From positions 57,919,982 through 57,983,981 of the forward strand of contig CM055099.1 of NCBI GenBank assembly GCA_029204225.1: a stretch of DNA of 64,000 nucleotides, in the 5' to 3' direction. The notes beneath the pieces were generated by a model. That model had not been told where the DNA came from. It ran no database searches and was given only the letters and a program-made list of their open reading frames with translations. Origin of the DNA: Diphasiastrum complanatum. Taxonomy: Eukaryota > Streptophyta > Lycopodiopsida > Lycopodiales > Lycopodiaceae. How positions within the stretch are numbered: the first letter of the stretch is position 1; each line of letters starts with the position of its first letter. A program made the translations under genes and the position numbers. Shown in pieces: positions 49,113 through 59,459 of the stretch.

Positions 49113-49155
<43 letters not shown>
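49113..49155. repeat. (TA)n microsatellite
   Basis: About 43 bases of TA dinucleotides. Confidence 0.96.
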
Positions 49156-49157
<2 letters not shown>

Positions 49158-49462
49158 GATACCATCTGCGTATTCAGTGTGTGTGAAAAATATAGCAAGC
49201 ATCAGAATCTTATCAGAGATAGACGAAGTAGATGCTTTCGTGCATCGATTCTTTGTATTGTCAGTAATAGGTTTATTTCTTTTTCAGATTAAATTAGCTT
49301 TGTGAAGCACGCGGTTTCGTCCGCTATTGTCTTGTTCTTAGCTTGTAATATCCAGCAGTCTTGAATTTCGTGGTTGTTTCGCTTGTAGTATCTACAGAAC
49401 AGCTTCTTCTTCATCTATAGATTTGACTATTCCTTGTGTTGTGCTAGTTTCTGGTCTTAATT

Positions 49463-49720
49463 TTATTGCTTCGGGCCTTTCTTCTTCTTTTGCCTAGTCG
49501 TGCTCTTGTTGGCATACAAGGCGTGAGAATCAATTGAGAAACTTGACGCTTCGTTCCTCCACGTGTCTTCCTGCAACAACATTGTAATGACTCTCGAAAG
49601 AGTCATTTCTAGATGTGTCGTGATGATCATCACCCAATTGTCATATGAGCTTGGCAAGCTTGTAAGCAGTGTGGAAAAAGTACAAAAAGGACCAAGAGTG
49701 GACCCTAATCTGATCCTCAA
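49463..49720 (-). pseudogene. Copia gag fragment
   Basis: The minus-strand frame contains LLTSLPSSYDNWVMIITTHL followed by an ITMLLQEDTWRNE helix, a hallmark of the copia gag C-terminal half, and a basic tail (RQKKKKGPK). No CCHC knuckle, LTR or pol is attached. Confidence 0.7.
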
Positions 49721-50208
49721 GAGGGATTGGTTGTCAGATTACTTGATCTATCAATCTACTTGAGATTAAGATCAATCTAGATCAATTCTAGACACAAAAT
49801 CCTAACAAGAACAATCATTAATTGAAGGTAAGTGTACTTTATGGTTTCACACGTGTGAACCATTGTTTGAGTATGGACTCCAACCTAAAAATCAAGTACA
49901 CATTGATAGAACCTCAAAACAATCAAAACAAATGTAGACAAATGGAGAGAATCACTCAAAATTGCTTCCAAAACCAAGATTGGTGTCTCACATTGATTAT
50001 GGCCAAATGTGGCTCTATATATACAATAAGTGGGAGCTCGTGGTACTGATCATCCCTTTGATCCCACATGTGTGAAGGTGCTTTGTCATATGATGATTCA
50101 TCATGCAAAACTGACACTTGGACAAAACCTTGTATTTTGAGCACGAGAAGAGATTGGTTTCTTAATTTTAGAATTCCAGATTGCTTGTAGATGAAGGATA
50201 GAAGGGCC

Positions 50209-50945
50209 TATATTAGTGATCCAGTTATTGAGGCTGGTCTCCCCTTACTGCAATATGATATAGCAAGGGATTCCATGAAAGAAGTGGCACTTCTCAGCAA
50301 TATTTTCCTATAAGGCATCAAGGACAACAATGACACTTTGTCGCACTGTATCCTTGGTGCTTGCTCACCTGTTGTGAAGTTTTTGTTGATGCCATATCGT
50401 ACCAAGTATGTCTATCTCTTTACTTGTCAAATTCATTACTTGTCTACTTCTTTACTTGTAATTACTGTATCGTTTATCTAATAAAAATCTTCATGATTTT
50501 TTGCAGTGATCACTGGAGCTTAATTGTAATTTTTGTAAAAATCACAAGATAATAATATCGTAAATCTTTTTTGTGTAAAAAAAAATTCTGCCAGCAACAC
50601 ACATAAGGATATTGACTTGCTGCTGCCAGAGATATGTAAATATTTTCCAATAGAGAATCCCACGGTAGAGAAATGTGAAATTGTGAGCATTGAGGTAATC
50701 ATTGAACATTTTTGGTGTATTTTTGTTTATCATCATTGTTAAGCATCAGTACCTTCATCCCATATTAATCAATTGAATGTATTGCAGACATTCCAGCAAA
50801 ATGACTCATTTAGTTGTGCGTGGTGTACTCTATACAATGCAAAGTTATTTTTTTAGTGGTACAATCTTCAAGAGGATGTTGATAAACTTTATCCTATGTG
50901 TTCTTTATCAAAGAATTAAGTTCATGTTTAGAGTAAGGTTTAATA
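50209..50945 (+). pseudogene. Ulp1-like (C48) cysteine protease remnant
   Basis: Exon-like blocks are EVALLSNIFL-stop-GIKDNNDTL to FLLMPYRT (about 50278-50404), a probable GT-AG intron (donor at 50406, acceptor TTGCAG at about 50506), then NDHWSLIVIF. After a decayed stretch come DIDLLLPEICKYF to EIVSIE, another GT-AG intron (about 50695-50788), and TFQQNDSFSCAWCTLYNAKL. The HW pair in a hydrophobic strand and a Q...D-S-F-S-C block are the His and Cys sites of Ulp1/SUMO-protease-like C48 peptidases. The region of the catalytic Asp is disrupted by stops. Such domains occur in host SUMO proteases and in several DNA transposon families. The decay here favours a transposon origin. Confidence 0.55.
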
Positions 50946-51493
50946 CTAGTAGCATCAACACTTAAACTAGCACTAATCTTTATTAAAGATAAAAGGTAAA
51001 GATTTTTCAATAAAATCAATTTTCAAAGATTTATTCTTATCAAGCTTCCACTAGGTCCTACTTGCCAGCTTGATGGTGGGATTGAAATCCACACCCTTCA
51101 CAAGAAGCACAATCTAATCTCTATTGTAGGAAGAAGCACACCCCACCTACCACCATTTGACTTTTGACTATTTCACAAAACTTATAAACTTAAGTATAAC
51201 TTAAAAACTTTGGCCTTCTAATATTATTTTGATTACATGGCCCAAAGTCAAGTTTATTCCCAAAAAAAATTATTTACAAGTGCTCATTGGGCCATGGGCT
51301 TATGCACGCATGATGCCACGACCCTCGCAACTTATTTCTACTATTTTATTTTTTTACACGGGAGTACTTCCCCCCCCTCCCCCAAACAAACATTATTCCA
51401 AATATTAAACCATGAATTTACTACTTGTAGACTCCTCTCTTTCTTTTCCCCTTTATACACTTTAACGGGAGGAGGTATTACATGCTTTTGATT

Positions 51494-51590
51494 ATTGGAA
51501 AGTGCTTTCTTATGCAGCAAACTTCGCTGAAATTGGACTTACCATTAAAAAGTTAAGTCATTTTTTATGTGGACTCAAAACAATTATGAG
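51494..51590 (+). repeat. Fragment related to the MITE at 59460-59836
   Basis: AAATTGGACTTACCATTAAAAAG followed by TTTTTTATGTGGACTCAAAA parallels 59645-59715 (AAATTCGGACTTACCACTAG, TTTTTTGTATGG, TGTGGACTCAAAA) in the same order. Confidence 0.55.
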
Positions 51591-51956
51591 TAATAAAATT
51601 TTCAAAAAAGTGAAATGTACTACCAAAAGGTACAATGAAAAATGGGTTCTTTTTTTAACCACCAAACCATGCTTTTAGCCATTTAGCAATGGTTCATTAT
51701 GAGTGATGTTATAGAAACTAAAAGAGGAATCCAATATGTAAATAAAAACTTGGATAAGTTTAGAGTCATTTCCATGTGATTGAATCCAAAAGTTTGGAAC
51801 GTTTTTTGGGGATTTAAGCTTATGGTAAGCTTGGAATGAGCTTGTAAAAGAACATGCATTAGCTAACACTAAAGCATTCATAAGCCTATTGTCTTTTTCT
51901 AATCTTATTTTCTTTGTTGTTGCTTTGAAATCTAGGATCACAATCAAGACACTCCC

Positions 51957-52006
51957 ATGGATCAATCAACCTCTAATCCTACTTTTGATTTATATAAAAC
52001 TAATAG
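51957..52006 (+). pseudogene. 5' piece of a gag-like frame interrupted by the copia insertion
   Basis: ATG at 51957 gives MDQSTSNPTFDLYKTN up to the target duplication AATAG (52002-52006). The frame resumes, one base shifted, at 55987 on the far side of the copia element. Confidence 0.4.
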
Positions 52007-52271
52007 TGTCAAGAATCAGATATGAAACATCAAGCATTCACCATAAGCAATCACCAAGTAGGGAGGCGGAAAAAGAACACACAATATCACTCTATCACAC
52101 TAACCTCATACTGAATATAAAATGTACATATAAACCCTGAACCTTGATAGAGAGAGAAAGCCTACGAATAGACTAATAGACTAGCCTACGGCTAATTACA
52201 ACTGGCAACAGCTGTGAACATTAATGTACATCGCAAACAGTAACAATGAAGTTTATCATTGATTTCTAAAA
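52007..52271 (-). repeat. 3' LTR of the copia element
   Basis: Plus-strand ends TGTCAAGAATC and TTTCTAAAA. It is preceded by target duplication AATAG. Confidence 0.92.
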
Positions 52272-52282
52272 CTCTCCCTCAA
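52272..52282 (-). other. Polypurine tract of the copia element
   Basis: The minus strand reads TTGAGGGAGAG beside the LTR, the usual copia position. The RNase H frame overlaps it. Confidence 0.75.
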
Positions 52283-53310
52283 TGATAAAATTACATTCTT
52301 CTATTCCTAAAAGAGTACGAAACCTCTCAAATTTACATCTACCTAATGACTTAGTAAAAATATCTGCCATTTGATCTTCAGATTTACAAAAAACAAGATC
52401 AATGGCTCCATCAAGAATTTTCTCTTGAATAAAATGATAGTGTATTTCGATGTGCTTGGTTCGAGCATGTAAAACTGGATTTTTGGCAAGGTGAATGCAA
52501 CTTTGATTGTCGCAAGATATAGTAGTCGCATCCACCTGTGGATGACCTAAATCCACAAGCAATCTTCGTAACCATACCACTTCTTGTGTAACATTGCTGA
52601 GTGCTCAATATTCAGCTTCCATTGATGATAAAGCTACTGTAGGTTGCTTTTTGCTGCTCCATGAAATTGCAACTGTACCATAACTGAATGTATGGCCACT
52701 GGTAGATCTTCAGTCATCAATATTACTGGCCCAATCGACATCTGTATAATCTACCAACATTGGCACTTCAGGCTGATCATACTTCAAACCAAAATTCAAT
52801 GTCCCTCGAATGTATGTGAGAATACGTTTAGCAGAGTTCCAGTGTGCTTGACTAGGATCTTGCATAAATTGACTAACAACACCAACAACATAAGAAATAT
52901 CAGGTTGTGTATGTGTCCAATAAATCAAACTACCCACCAGTTGTTTCTACAAATAAGCATCCACTTTTTCAGATTCATCATATGCAGTAAGATTCATGTT
53001 GACATCCATAGGTGTACTCAAGGGCTTACAATCCTGCATATTGAACTTATAAAGCAAATCTCGTGCATATTTGCTTTGTATAAGAAAGACCATGTCTTCG
53101 TTTTGCCATACTTCAATGCCAAGACAATAGTGCATCAATCCTAGATCACTCATGTCAAAAGCACTGGAAAGATTTGATTTGATTACATTAATTAGCCTCT
53201 CATTACTTCTTGTAATAATCAAATCATCCACGTACAACACAATGAACACTATATCTGAATCTTGCCTTAGAATGTAAAGACTAGGATGCTCAAAACTGTT
53301 CATTATAGCA
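52275..53310 (-). pseudogene. Copia reverse transcriptase C-terminal half and RNase H
   Basis: The minus strand from about 53305 reads NSFEHPSLYI and IVFIVLYVDDLIITRSN (YVDD catalytic site), then DLGLMHYCLGIEVWQ and LYKFNMQDCKPLSTPMDVN. After a stop near 52945 it continues MGSLIYWTHTQPDISY and VDYTDVDWASNIDD. RNase H follows with VVWLRRLLVDLGHP, ISCDNQSCIHLAKNP, ARTKHIEIHYHFIQE and MADIFTKSLG. A stop precedes ALSNVTQEV. The RT N-terminal half is missing, lost where the inverted segment begins near 53310. Confidence 0.9.
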
Positions 53311-53313
53311 TGA

Positions 53314-54285
53314 ATGACAAGTGATGAAACCAAGGATACCTGGTACATTGATAGTGGTGCATCCAATCACATTACCTCAAGGAAAGAGTGGTTTTCAAAA
53401 CTCAAGGAAACTCACAATGGTGATGAAGTTGGACAAGCCGATGGCAAATTGCTATCTGTTAAAGGAGTTGGAGTGGTACCAGTGAAGTTAGCTAGCAGGA
53501 AGATAAAGCAGATAAGCAATGTGCAATATGTACCTGGCTTAGCTAACAATCTACTATCTGTTGGGATGATGGTTGATCAACAACTCAAGATTGAGTTTGA
53601 CAACGACAAATCTCTTGTCAAAGACATCAAGAATCACTACAAAGTGAATGCTACAGGAGCTAGAGTCAACGGGAATCGACTCTACAAATTGAATGCGAGA
53701 TCTTTTGCTCAAGCTATGGTAAGCATGGTTAATAGTCGAAGTGATCTTTGGCATCAACAATTCGATCATATTAGTGCTCAAAGTTTACAGATTCTCAAAA
53801 GAGGTAATCTAGTTATAGGATTGCCTAATATTTCCTTTGAAGGAAAAATTTGTGAAGGTTGTATTTTGGCAAAACAACACAAAGAGAGGTTTCCCAATAG
53901 TGGAGCAAGGAGAGCCAGTGGCATCCTAGATCTTGTCCACAGTGATCTATGTGGACCTATGCAAACTAGATCTCTTAGTGGCTACTATTATTTTATCACC
54001 TTCATTGATGATTATAGCAGATGCATTTGGATTTATTTCATAAGCAAGAAATCAGATGCTTTTGCTAAGTTCAATGAATTCAAGGCATTAGTTGAAAAGC
54101 AAACATGATGTTGCATCAAAACTTTGAGATCTGATGGAGGTGGTGAGTATTTTTCAACAAAATTTATTGATTTCTGCAAAGATCAAGGGACCAAGAGGTA
54201 GACTACAATACCTTATTCACCACAACAAAATGGAGTTGCAGAATAAAAGAACAGATCTATTGTTGAGATGGACAGGGCGATGCTC
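53314..54285 (+). pseudogene. Inverted copia protease and integrase segment
   Basis: The plus-strand frame reads DTWYIDSGASNHIT (protease active site DSGA), QYVPGLANNLLSVG, then the GAG-pre-integrase block LWHQQFDHISAQSLQ with CEGCILAKQHKERF. The integrase core follows with DLVHSDLCGPM (first catalytic Asp) and FIDDYSR. In-frame stops follow: after EKQT, after GTKR and after GVAE. The second Asp (near SDGGGEY) and the region of the third acidic residue (PYSPQQNGVAE) are readable. The left end meets RT sequence near 53310 and the right end meets gag near 54285, both in opposite orientation. Confidence 0.9.
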
Positions 54286-54824
54286 CACCTAACTCTTCAC
54301 AGGTTGGAAGATTTTTACGTGTGGCTATACTTGTCACAAATATCTGATGTGACTCACTCAAACTATTCAATGTCAACTGCATGATCTCACGATCTTGTAC
54401 TCGCTCTCCAACTACTGCTAATTGGTCACGAATCTCTTTGATCTTCAATAGGTGGTCAATAACAGTTGCACCATCATCCATCCGCAATGTGCGCAACTTC
54501 GTCTTCAAGAATAGCACTTGAGATGTGTTTGTGGTACAATGCCTTCAACATATCTCATGCTTCTTTTGGTCCTTTTGAATCCGAAATGTAGGGAATAATT
54601 GCATCTCTAACTGATAAGTTGATGACATTCTGTGCTTTCCATTTTCTCCTATCAAATGCCCGTTGATCTTCTTCAATCAATGGCCTTGTCTCGTCACCTG
54701 TCACGATCTCCCATAGCTCCTTTTCCATCAAAATGTTCTTTAGTTTGAATTTCCAAACTGCATAGTTGCCGGCTCCTTCCAATTTGCTTGACTCATTGAG
54801 GACACTCTCGCTTAGAGTTTCCAT
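54286..54824 (-). pseudogene. Copia gag (UBN2 type) of the same element
   Basis: METLSESVLNESSKLEGAGN opens at 54824, followed by YAVWKFKLKNILMEKELWEI and AQNVINLSVRDAIIPYI. A TGA follows GPKEA (TGG to TGA fits), and a frameshift leads to VLFLKTKLRTLRMDD (ORF start near 54517), LLKIKEIRDQLAVVGERV and TSIATRKNLPTCEEL, where it meets the inverted segment. The CCHC knuckle is missing. Confidence 0.88.
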
Positions 54825-54938
54825 TATTGGATAGACAAGTCCGGATCACAAAAATGGCTCAGTCTGAGCACACAACTTAGTCTCCAAATTTTATCATGCC
54901 ACAAAACTGTATAATAACTTTTTTTTGGTTATACACCT

Positions 54939-55184
54939 GATATCGAAATGGAGCGCCGAAGTACAACTGCTCAGGATCCTCTTTAACTTGTGTGCGTGGA
55001 TCCGATATTGGAGCATGCGATATCGGACTGGAGCGCGGATGTACAACTGCTCAGAATTCTCTTTAGCTTGTGCGCTTGGATCCGACATCGATACGAACAT
55101 GCGATATTGGACAGGAGCGCAGATGTACGACTGCTCGGGTTTCTCTTTAGCTAGCACGCTTGGATCCGATATTGGTACGAGAAA
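54939..55184 (-). repeat. Three tandem copies of an 80-84 bp unit in the copia leader
   Basis: Units start at about 54939, 55019 and 55103. Each begins GATAT(C/T)G, contains GGAGCGC and ACTGCTC, and ends near GGATCCGATATTGG. They lie between the primer site and gag, where packaging or enhancer signals of LTR elements usually sit. Confidence 0.85.
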
Positions 55185-55709
55185 AAAATGAGAGAATATA
55201 AGAACTTTCAGAGGGAATATTCTAGATTTCCTACTTTGGTGCGACGACTACGCCGCCTTCCCTTTGCTTAGATTTCGAAACGAGTGATTGTTCAAACAAA
55301 CATATATCAATAATGTGAAAGGTATGAAGCCTCAAAGCTCTAAATGGCAGTACTAGACACTGTCTGGTGTGATTTGTAGTACCCCAAACAAACAAATGAG
55401 AGATTTCTTGGCACAACTCTCTGACAAATGACACTTTTCACAAAGATTAAAAAAAATATTGTAAAACTTTCCCACTCAATGGATTTTCAATCTGTCTGAG
55501 GCTGCCTTGGCCTTTCCGATGCCTCCGAGACTGTGTCTTCGTTCCCCACTAATAATTGTGAGCCCCAAAACCTGCAAAATACATCAAGAAGGATTTCTTC
55601 CAGCCGTTTTTGTCTCTCCAAGCTTTCACCTCCTGTGAAGGACTTTCTCACTTTGTTGCGGAGCCTGTGACAAGCTATATCCACTGATCAAGCACATAGG
55701 ACTATCGTA

Positions 55710-55721
55710 GCTCTGATACCA
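55710..55721 (-). promoter_or_regulatory. Primer-binding site of the copia element
   Basis: The minus strand reads TGGTATCAGAGC directly beside the LTR end. Confidence 0.9.
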
Positions 55722-55986
55722 TGTCAAGAATCAGATATGCAACATCAAGCATTCACCATAAGCAATCACCAAGTAGGGAGATGGAAGAAGAACACACAAT
55801 ATCACTCTATCACACTAACCTCATACTGAATATAAAATGTACATATAAATCTTGAGCCCTGATAGAGAGAGAAAACCTACGTATAGACTAATAGACTAGC
55901 CTACGACTAATTACATCTGATAACAGCTGTCAACATTAATGTATATCGTAAACTGTAACAATGAAGTTTATCATTGATTTCTAACA
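55722..55986 (-). repeat. 5' LTR of the copia element
   Basis: Same length as the partner LTR, beginning TGTCAAGAATC and ending TTTCTAACA on the plus strand, followed by AATAG. Confidence 0.92.
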
Positions 55987-56100
55987 AATAGTGTTTTTCA
56001 CAAGCCCTACAACTCCTCTACCAACAAATTCAAGAAACAAACCAACAACTACATGAAACTAATTTGCAGAATCAAGCTCTTGAATCTAAGATTGCTAAAA
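55987..56100 (+). pseudogene. 3' piece of the interrupted gag-like frame, coiled coil
   Basis: The frame from about 55991 reads FSQALQLLYQQIQETNQQ, then LHETNLQNQALESKIAKM, a heptad-rich helix. With the piece at 51957-52006 it looks like one N-terminal region split by the copia insertion, with a one-base shift. The protein family is not identified. A retroelement gag is a guess. Confidence 0.4.
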
Positions 56101-56107
56101 TGAAAAA

Positions 56108-57434
56108 ACATACTAATAGAGAAGGAACTGTGGGATATCGTCACAGGTGATGAGAGAAGACCGACATGAATCTTGATGCAGGAGGAGCAACGACAAGAAA
56201 TGGTGAAGGCTAGACGTCAAAATATTGATGATCAAGCACTTGCGACACACCAAAAACAAGGCAAAGGCAAGGGCAATAAAAAGTCTAAGTAGCAATTCAC
56301 CAAGACTCAGGAGAATGAGGGATCATCCAGCAAGACCAAGAAGAAGGAAAAATGCTTCCATTATGGCAAAAAGGGCCATTGGAAGAGCGAATGTCAAAAA
56401 TTCCTGGTGGAATCAGACAAGGGGAAACAAAGCAAGCAGGTAACCTTGTCGACAAAGGTGAGATTGAAGACTCTAGCATCTTCATATCAGCATTGTCATC
56501 TAATCAAGATGATCAAGTGTGGTACATTGACTTAGGAGCCACAAGACACATGACAAATAACAAAGATTGGTTCAGCAGCTTGAGAGAGTTGGATAACGGA
56601 ACGTCTGTTTCAAGCCAATGGTGATGTGTGCAAGACCAAGGGGATAGGCACCATTTTTATCCAACTACCTAATGGCAAATGCAGGATGATCAAGGAGGTA
56701 CTTAATGTACCAGGTTTGAAGAAAAATCTACTTTTTGTTGGTGTCATTACTGATCAAAAACTGAAAGTGGAAGTTGCCCATGATCGTTGCTTTGTGAAGG
56801 ATGTGAACCAAAAGTTCAAAGTCATTGCGGATAGTATAAGTCCAAAACTAAATCGTACACGTTGAATGCTACAATTAGGGGGCAACATGGACTTATCTCG
56901 TCCATTCCATCGCAAACTAAACTGTGGCATAAAAGGCTTGGTCATTTGAACCTATGAAGCCCTAGCTTGATGAGGAAACTGGAAATGGTGAGAGGATTGT
57001 CTATGATGGAAGACCACTTGAAGACGATGTGCGAGTCATGTGTGTATGGGAAGTAGCATCGAGAGAAGTTTAATAAAGGTGGTGTTGCAAGGGCAAAGAA
57101 CATCTTAGATTTGATCCACACAGATCTATGCGGACCTATGAGGACTATGTCCTCAGGTAAAGCCTTCTATTTCATGACCTTCATTGATGATATGTCACTC
57201 AAGACATGGATTTACTTCTTGAAGAAGAAATCGGATGCGTTTGCCACTTTCAAGAGCTTCAAAGCATTGGTCGAAAATCAAACAGGTAGGAAGATCAAAG
57301 TTCTAAGATTAGATAGTGGAGGTGAGTATAAGTCTACCAACTTCAATGATCTTTGTGATCAATGTGGGATCAAAAGACAATTTACGCAAGCTCATACTCC
57401 TGAACTCAATGGTGTAGCTGAGCGCAAGAAGTAA
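56108..57434 (+). pseudogene. Copia gag-protease-integrase remnant
   Basis: Plus-strand blocks are LIEKELWDIVTGDE (gag), EEQRQEMVKARRQN, and a zinc knuckle CFHYGKKGHWKSEC whose second Cys is replaced by Tyr. A protease site reads YIDLGATRHMT in which DSGA has become DLGA. VLNVPGLKKNLLFVG follows, then a frameshift, then the integrase core IHTDLCGPM with FIDDMSLKTW, LRLDSGGEYKSTNF and TPELNGVAERKK ending at 57432. Several frameshifts and stops are present. The reverse transcriptase is missing and is replaced by the CpG-rich block that follows. Confidence 0.88.
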
Positions 57435-58189
57435 TGTGAAATCCAAATGAAATTTATGATGTGCATAAAGCAATGCAATAAAGTATTGTCATTGAAAATG
57501 GACATGAAGTAATGCAATAAAATATAAAATGAAAAGTAATTTAAAAATGAAAAGTACCTCATGCTTAGCTTGTTGTTTGATCCAAATGTTGAATTCAACT
57601 CAAAAATATTGTTTCAAAAACAATTCATGAACATCGCTTCTCCAAGAACACAACTCCAAGAACAGCTCGATAAAAATACGCGCGTTGTTTTTTACGCATT
57701 TTTTATTTTTTTTACCTAATTTGGAACATCGGAATCCGACATCCAAACACGTCGGACACATGTTGGATCTTTTTTTTGACCATTTGGTTAACAAACATCG
57801 AATTCTGACATGTATTTGGGACGTCGGAATCCGACATTTAAGAAGACATCGGATGGACGTCGGAAATCCATCAGACAATTTTATGGATCATTCTGGATTT
57901 ACAAACGTCAGAATCTGACGGCTTTTGCAATGCGACGTCCACGTCGGATCGCAAGCGACGTCTTTGGACGTCGCAATCTGACGTCCATGTTGGACGTTGC
58001 AATTCGATGTCCACGTCCGATTCATTTCCATCGACCGGAAAGTGTTGCTTCGGATTTCTTACGTGTGTCGGATTGAGACGCATTTTAAGGCCATCGGATT
58101 CCAACGACCTTATAGCGACGTGTTTTTCCGACATCCGCGATGAATTAAAAAAAAAATTAAACATGCGATTCACGTCGCAAATCGCGGCG
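57435..58189. other. CpG-rich block with GACGTCGG / CCGACGTC inverted motifs
   Basis: The first roughly 230 bp are AT-rich. From about 57728 to 58190 the sequence is dense in imperfect copies of CATCGGAATCCGACATC and GACGTCGG in both orientations, with many CpG. No coding frame is conserved. It sits exactly where a copia RT should be, between integrase (ends 57432) and RNase H (from about 58190). Confidence 0.5.
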
Positions 58190-58424
58190 GGTGTTGTTGT
58201 GGCGATAGTCAGAGTGGCATTCCACTAGCAAAGAATCCAGTGTTCCATGCGAGAACCAAACACATTGAGATTCAGTATCAGTTTGTGAGAGGCTGCTGAG
58301 TCGTGAAATTCATGTTATTCATTGTAGTACGGACAAACAACTAGCTGACATTTTCACTAAGCCACTTATTAGAGAAAAGTTTGATAAGTTTAGATCAAAG
58401 CTTTCTGTACTTAAAGTTTGTTGA
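58190..58424 (+). pseudogene. Copia RNase H C-terminal remnant
   Basis: The plus strand reads GDSQSGIPLAKNPVFHARTK and HIEIQYQFVR. A frameshift near 58290 leads to REIHVIHCSTDKQLADIFTK and SVLKVC-stop. This is the end of a copia pol and lies directly before a polypurine tract. Confidence 0.82.
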
Positions 58425-58468
58425 CTTTAAAACTATCTATATGACTGTATAAAAAGTAGACTCTACTT

Positions 58469-58479
58469 TAAGGGAGAGA
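58469..58479 (+). other. Polypurine tract of the copia remnant
   Basis: TAAGGGAGAGA lies at the expected place between the pol stop codon and the LTR start. Confidence 0.65.
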
Positions 58480-58760
58480 GTTAGAATTAAAGTAGAATTA
58501 CTGTGTGTAATGTGGGTCCTATCAATGGATAAGGATCAGTTGGCCTCGCCACGAGGGCGTCTCGTCAATGACAACCTGGGCCATGCATGGGTAACCATAG
58601 TGAATAACTACATGCACGGTGTAATTTCATTTTTGAGAAGTACAATTGCTATGTGAGCTTGCTGTGGAGAGTGTTTTCCTGTTTGTGTTACTGTGTAGCA
58701 TGATCTGTGGTCCTGTTCGAAGCAAATTCTAAGTCAAAACTATGGCAATATGGTATGCAT
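58480..58760 (+). repeat. Partial copia 3' LTR
   Basis: The sequence after the polypurine tract starts GTTAGAATTAAAG, similar to 9231. The right end is not defined. Confidence 0.45.
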
Positions 58761-58851
58761 TGGAATGCTCTTGGCGTCCTCTTTCTTATGCTTACTTTGT
58801 TTCACATTTCGATGCACCAAAAAAATGTTATAGCTAATCAGGATTGAGATT

Positions 58852-58919
58852 ATATCTAATCAACATGCCTGAGTACATTTGCAACTTTGCAAATGTACTC
58901 GGGCATGTTGATTAGATAT
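58852..58919. repeat. Near-perfect 33-bp inverted repeat with 2-base loop
   Basis: The arms 58852-58884 and 58887-58919 are reverse complements except one position that would pair as U-G in RNA. The loop is CT. The right arm ends GGGCATGTTGATTAGATAT. Confidence 0.95.
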
Positions 58920-59459
58920 CCCATTTGTCTAACAACTATAGCTTTCTTGTTTCTGGACATAACTATGACAGATGTACTGATAAAAAGTTATAGCTAATCG
59001 TGATGGTGAATGAAAATATAGATAACCAATATAGGTTAAAAGGCGGGCAACACAGGAAATACAAAATGTTGCGGGATAGTCGTCTCTCTCCATGTTATGT
59101 CTCTCTAAAGTCAAACTTGCTTAAAGAGCCCATTTTGAGCCCATATTTTCCCTAATCATTAGAGGAGTTCCAAGGACCAAAAGGGCTGTCTAAGAAATGC
59201 CACATAAGAGAGAGAAAATCGTCTGATTTTAGAACTCCGATCGAGTTTCTGGTCTGCCCGCACAACTCCGATGACTTGACCTCACTAGTAACATATGTAG
59301 TTAACTGAAAGTTGGGTAGCCGCAACGCGTGGGGTCCATACTTCAAGATTCTATTTTCTACCATTAACTAACATAACTTCTTATGTAAATGCAAATCATA
59401 CTGCACATCAAAGTTTTCTTTCCATCTACTCAAAGCATTCACATCAAAGAAAAACAGTT

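Larger units (their letters stand above)
52007..55986 (-). mobile_element. Copia element with target duplications and an inverted protease-integrase segment
   Basis: Two 265-bp LTRs (52007-52271 and 55722-55986, about 19 differences by eye) are flanked by the direct repeat AATAG (52002-52006 and 55987-55991). On the minus strand come the primer site (55710-55721), a leader with three tandem repeats, gag (54824 to about 54290), then RT and RNase H (about 53310-52275) and a polypurine tract. The protease-integrase segment (about 53314-54285) is on the plus strand. The matching flanks show that the outer ends are undisturbed, so the inversion happened inside the element before or after insertion. 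The LTR divergence indicates an old insertion. Confidence 0.9.
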
